Assembly (NCBI GenBank): GCA_049682815.1
Contig: JBAUII010000113.1
Location: 1-5,289, forward strand
Reading direction: 5' to 3'
DNA from: DASWID01 sp049682815
GTDB lineage: Bacteria > Desulfobacterota_D > UBA1144 > Nemesobacterales > CSP1-2
Length of the DNA: 5,289 bases
The notes under the pieces are model-generated. The model ran no database searches and was not told the origin of the DNA. It saw only the letters and a program-made list of their open reading frames with translations. Numbering within the stretch: the stretch's first letter is position 1; every line of letters starts with the position of its first letter. Of the stretch, positions 3,720-5,289 are shown one piece after another. The translations under genes and the position numbers were made by a program.

Positions 3720-5289
3720 ATGATTAAATTTCTCCATTTGGTTTTGTTTCTCATTACCACCATTTCTGGTGTCTACGTGGCGGATTCGAAGGAGTTGGTG
3801 GTAGATAGTGATATGGGCAGAGCAATATTTTCTGGTTTAATAGGAAATGGTGAGCCCACAAAGGCAACGCTAGCTCAGGTCGACCCCTCTCCGAAACCAC
3901 TGGAACAAGGCCCGGAGGGGAAAGAGGCTTATAAAGCTGAATCAACTGCAAGAAAGATAAGGTACCTCGTTAGAGAAGGGGACACCTTAGAGGGGATAGC
4001 TAAAAGATTTCAGCTATCCGTCCAGGAAATTTTAGATATAAACGGTTTGGTAGAGAATGCTAATGTAATTCCCGGCCAGTTCTTAGTCATCCCACTAAGG
4101 GTCAAAAGCCCGAAGGTAGAGGTCGTGCGTGAGGGTGAAGAAGGTGTGGACGGGTCTCAGCGTAAGGAAGCGGTTGGTGAAGGCCTGGTTTCTGAGACCG
4201 ATGAAGGTGAGCCAAAAACTCAAGGAAGAGGAGGAGAAACCATTACTGAGAGTAAAGAGGGGCGAGGTGTATCACGAGTAGAACCTGCAGAATCACCAGT
4301 TAGCCCCGGGGAAGAAATCGTAAACCTGCAAACGGAAATGGATTTAAGAGATTTGATTCAGACGATGAGCGAGATTACAGGGGAGACATTTATCCTGGAT
4401 GATTCGGTAAAAGGGAAGCGAGTAACTATCATAACACCTCAGGGAGGCTTCAAAAAACAGAACTCACTAAAACTATTTGAAACAATTTTAGATCTAAACG
4501 GGTTTTCAATTGTTAAGAAGGATGGGATAAACGAGGTAGTTCAGAAAAGAGACATTAAAACTGAAAGCATTCCTACTGAAGTTGGAGTTTCTGCCGGCGA
4601 ATCTTCTGAGAGGTTTATAACGAGGCTTGTGCCTTTGAAAAATATTCAGGGCAGCGATGTTGTAAACGTTCTCAAGCCACTTATTTCTCGAGATGGCGAC
4701 ATTGCCGTATATCCTGAATTGAACACCCTGATTATAATTGAAACTAGAGCTAATATTAACAGGTTACTCGATATTATTGAAAATCTTGATCTTAAGAAGG
4801 AGATCGAGTTTGTAAAAATAGTTAATACCGATGCGGCCGATCTAGCTGCTAAGCTCGTGGAGATTCTCGGTGGCACTGGCTCCGTCTCAACGACCCCGCC
4901 GGCTGCTCAGACCTCTCCAAGGGAAAGAGGGACCGCTGCGTCAAGAGCTCGAGCCAGGGCGCAAAGCCGGGTTAGCCCACCCCCGGCTTCGAGTCAGTCC
5001 AATACGGCTGGATTCAGGGTTATCGTGGATGACAGGACGAACACCCTGATCGTTATCGCATATCGTGAGGACTTGCCGAAGATAAACTCGATAATCAAAA
5101 AGCTGGATGTTGAAACCGAAGAACCTGAAGAGGGAATTTACGTTATTCGCCTTCTAAACGCGGATGCTGAGCAGGTTGTCGCAGTCATATCTAGTCTAAT
5201 TGGCGGCGGCGGCGTGACTACGGGAGCTCAGGGTGTCATTGGTGCTCGTAGGACTGGTGCCGGCACATTTGGGGGGGGCACTTTTGGGG
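3720..5289 (+). CDS. gspD: Type II secretion secretin GspD with N-terminal LysM domain, cut by right window edge
   Basis: The first 523 codons of the outer-membrane secretin through which folded type II substrates leave the periplasm; the reading frame is open to the window end. A signal peptide (residues 1 to about 21, MIKFLHLVLFLITTISG) is followed by a spacer, a LysM peptidoglycan-binding module (82-126; YLVREGDTLEGIAKRF, then DINGL and IPGQFLVIPL), and a Glu/Gly-rich linker (127-197). The usual secretin periplasmic domains come next: N0 (about 198-290, VNLQTEMDLRDLIQTMSEITG), N1 (298-358, RFITRLVPLKNIQGSDV), N2 (361-464, VDDRTNTLIVIA) and the start of N3 (from 472, IYVIRLLNADAEQVVAVI), whose Gly-rich stretch is cut off. 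N2 carries a 47-residue Ala/Arg/Ser/Pro-rich insertion (384-430). The beta-barrel is outside the window. The start follows an AGGCGGG-type site (3707-3713); an out-of-frame ATG at 3715 stops at once. gspC upstream supplies the HR domain expected to bind N0. A secretin of another system (PilQ, type III) is less likely given that neighbour. LysM here is not part of the classical GspD layout. Confidence 0.93.
   Translation, partial: MIKFLHLVLFLITTISGVYVADSKELVVDSDMGRAIFSGLIGNGEPTKATLAQVDPSPKPLEQGPEGKEAYKAESTARKIRYLVREGDTLEGIAKRFQLSVQEILDINGLVENANVIPGQFLVIPLRVKSPKVEVVREGEEGVDGSQRKEAVGEGLVSETDEGEPKTQGRGGETITESKEGRGVSRVEPAESPVSPGEEIVNLQTEMDLRDLIQTMSEITGETFILDDSVKGKRVTIITPQGGFKKQNSLKLFETILDLNGFSIVKKDGINEVVQKRDIKTESIPTEVGVSAGESSERFITRLVPLKNIQGSDVVNVLKPLISRDGDIAVYPELNTLIIIETRANINRLLDIIENLDLKKEIEFVKIVNTDAADLAAKLVEILGGTGSVSTTPPAAQTSPRERGTAASRARARAQSRVSPPPASSQSNTAGFRVIVDDRTNTLIVIAYREDLPKINSIIKKLDVETEEPEEGIYVIRLLNADAEQVVAVISSLIGGGGVTTGAQGVIGARRTGAGTFGGGTFG

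Noticed and set aside
3754..3951. 65-codon minus-strand ORF inside gspD
   Set aside because: The opposite strand encodes the GspD signal peptide and spacer leading directly to the LysM and N0 domains; the antisense peptide has no recognisable features.
4646..4876. 76-codon minus-strand ORF inside gspD
   Set aside because: Antisense to the conserved N1-N2 region of the secretin; a shadow frame.
1..5289. CRISPR array, insertion sequence, tRNA, rRNA or phage genes
   Set aside because: No regularly spaced repeats, transposase frames, terminal repeats, cloverleaf or rRNA signatures were recognised on either strand.

Overview
The window is an ordinary-looking chromosomal segment of a Gram-negative (diderm) bacterium. 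The evidence is a type II secretion secretin (GspD) and its inner-membrane partner (GspC), together with a groES-groEL operon headed by a CIRCE operator, the HrcA-type heat-shock control. Coding sequence is moderately AT-rich and the intergenic DNA strongly AT-rich. The gene styles would fit a deltaproteobacterial or related (Desulfobacterota-like) lineage or an uncultured diderm phylum. That placement is inference only; no rRNA or other taxonomic marker is present.

Layout. (1) Bases 1-903, minus strand: the first 192 codons of groEL (cut by the left window edge), a 36-bp gap, then complete groES, each with a strong Shine-Dalgarno. Upstream lie a near-consensus CIRCE operator (944-970) and a sigma70-like promoter (982-1009). 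(2) Bases 904-1506: about 600 bp without a convincing gene. Besides the groESL control region it holds small hairpins, a T8 run, a 35-codon ORF of doubtful reality, and, close to galT, a 9-bp direct repeat followed by a perfect TATAAT. (3) Bases 1507-2589, plus strand: a HIT-superfamily nucleotidylyltransferase annotated as GalT, whose HTHSQ active site and second CXXC pair resemble the GalT-like ADP-glucose phosphorylase branch more than classical E. coli GalT. (4) Bases 2643-3590: gspC. (5) Bases 3720-5289: the first 523 codons of gspD, running off the right edge.

How the genes work together. GroES and GroEL form the folding chamber. GspC anchors in the inner membrane and uses its periplasmic HR domain to contact the N0 domain of the outer-membrane secretin GspD; its PDZ domain is associated with substrate recruitment. 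The GalT-like enzyme is a sugar-nucleotide metabolism gene that precedes gspC on the same strand, with no evident functional link to secretion.

The most notable points are a LysM peptidoglycan-binding module between the signal peptide and N0 of GspD, the separate promoter-like signals before gspC and gspD, a 14-bp sequence shared exactly by the galT leader and the gspC-gspD gap, and the atypical GalT active site. I do not see an undescribed system here; the unusual features are variations on known families and unproven regulatory signals.
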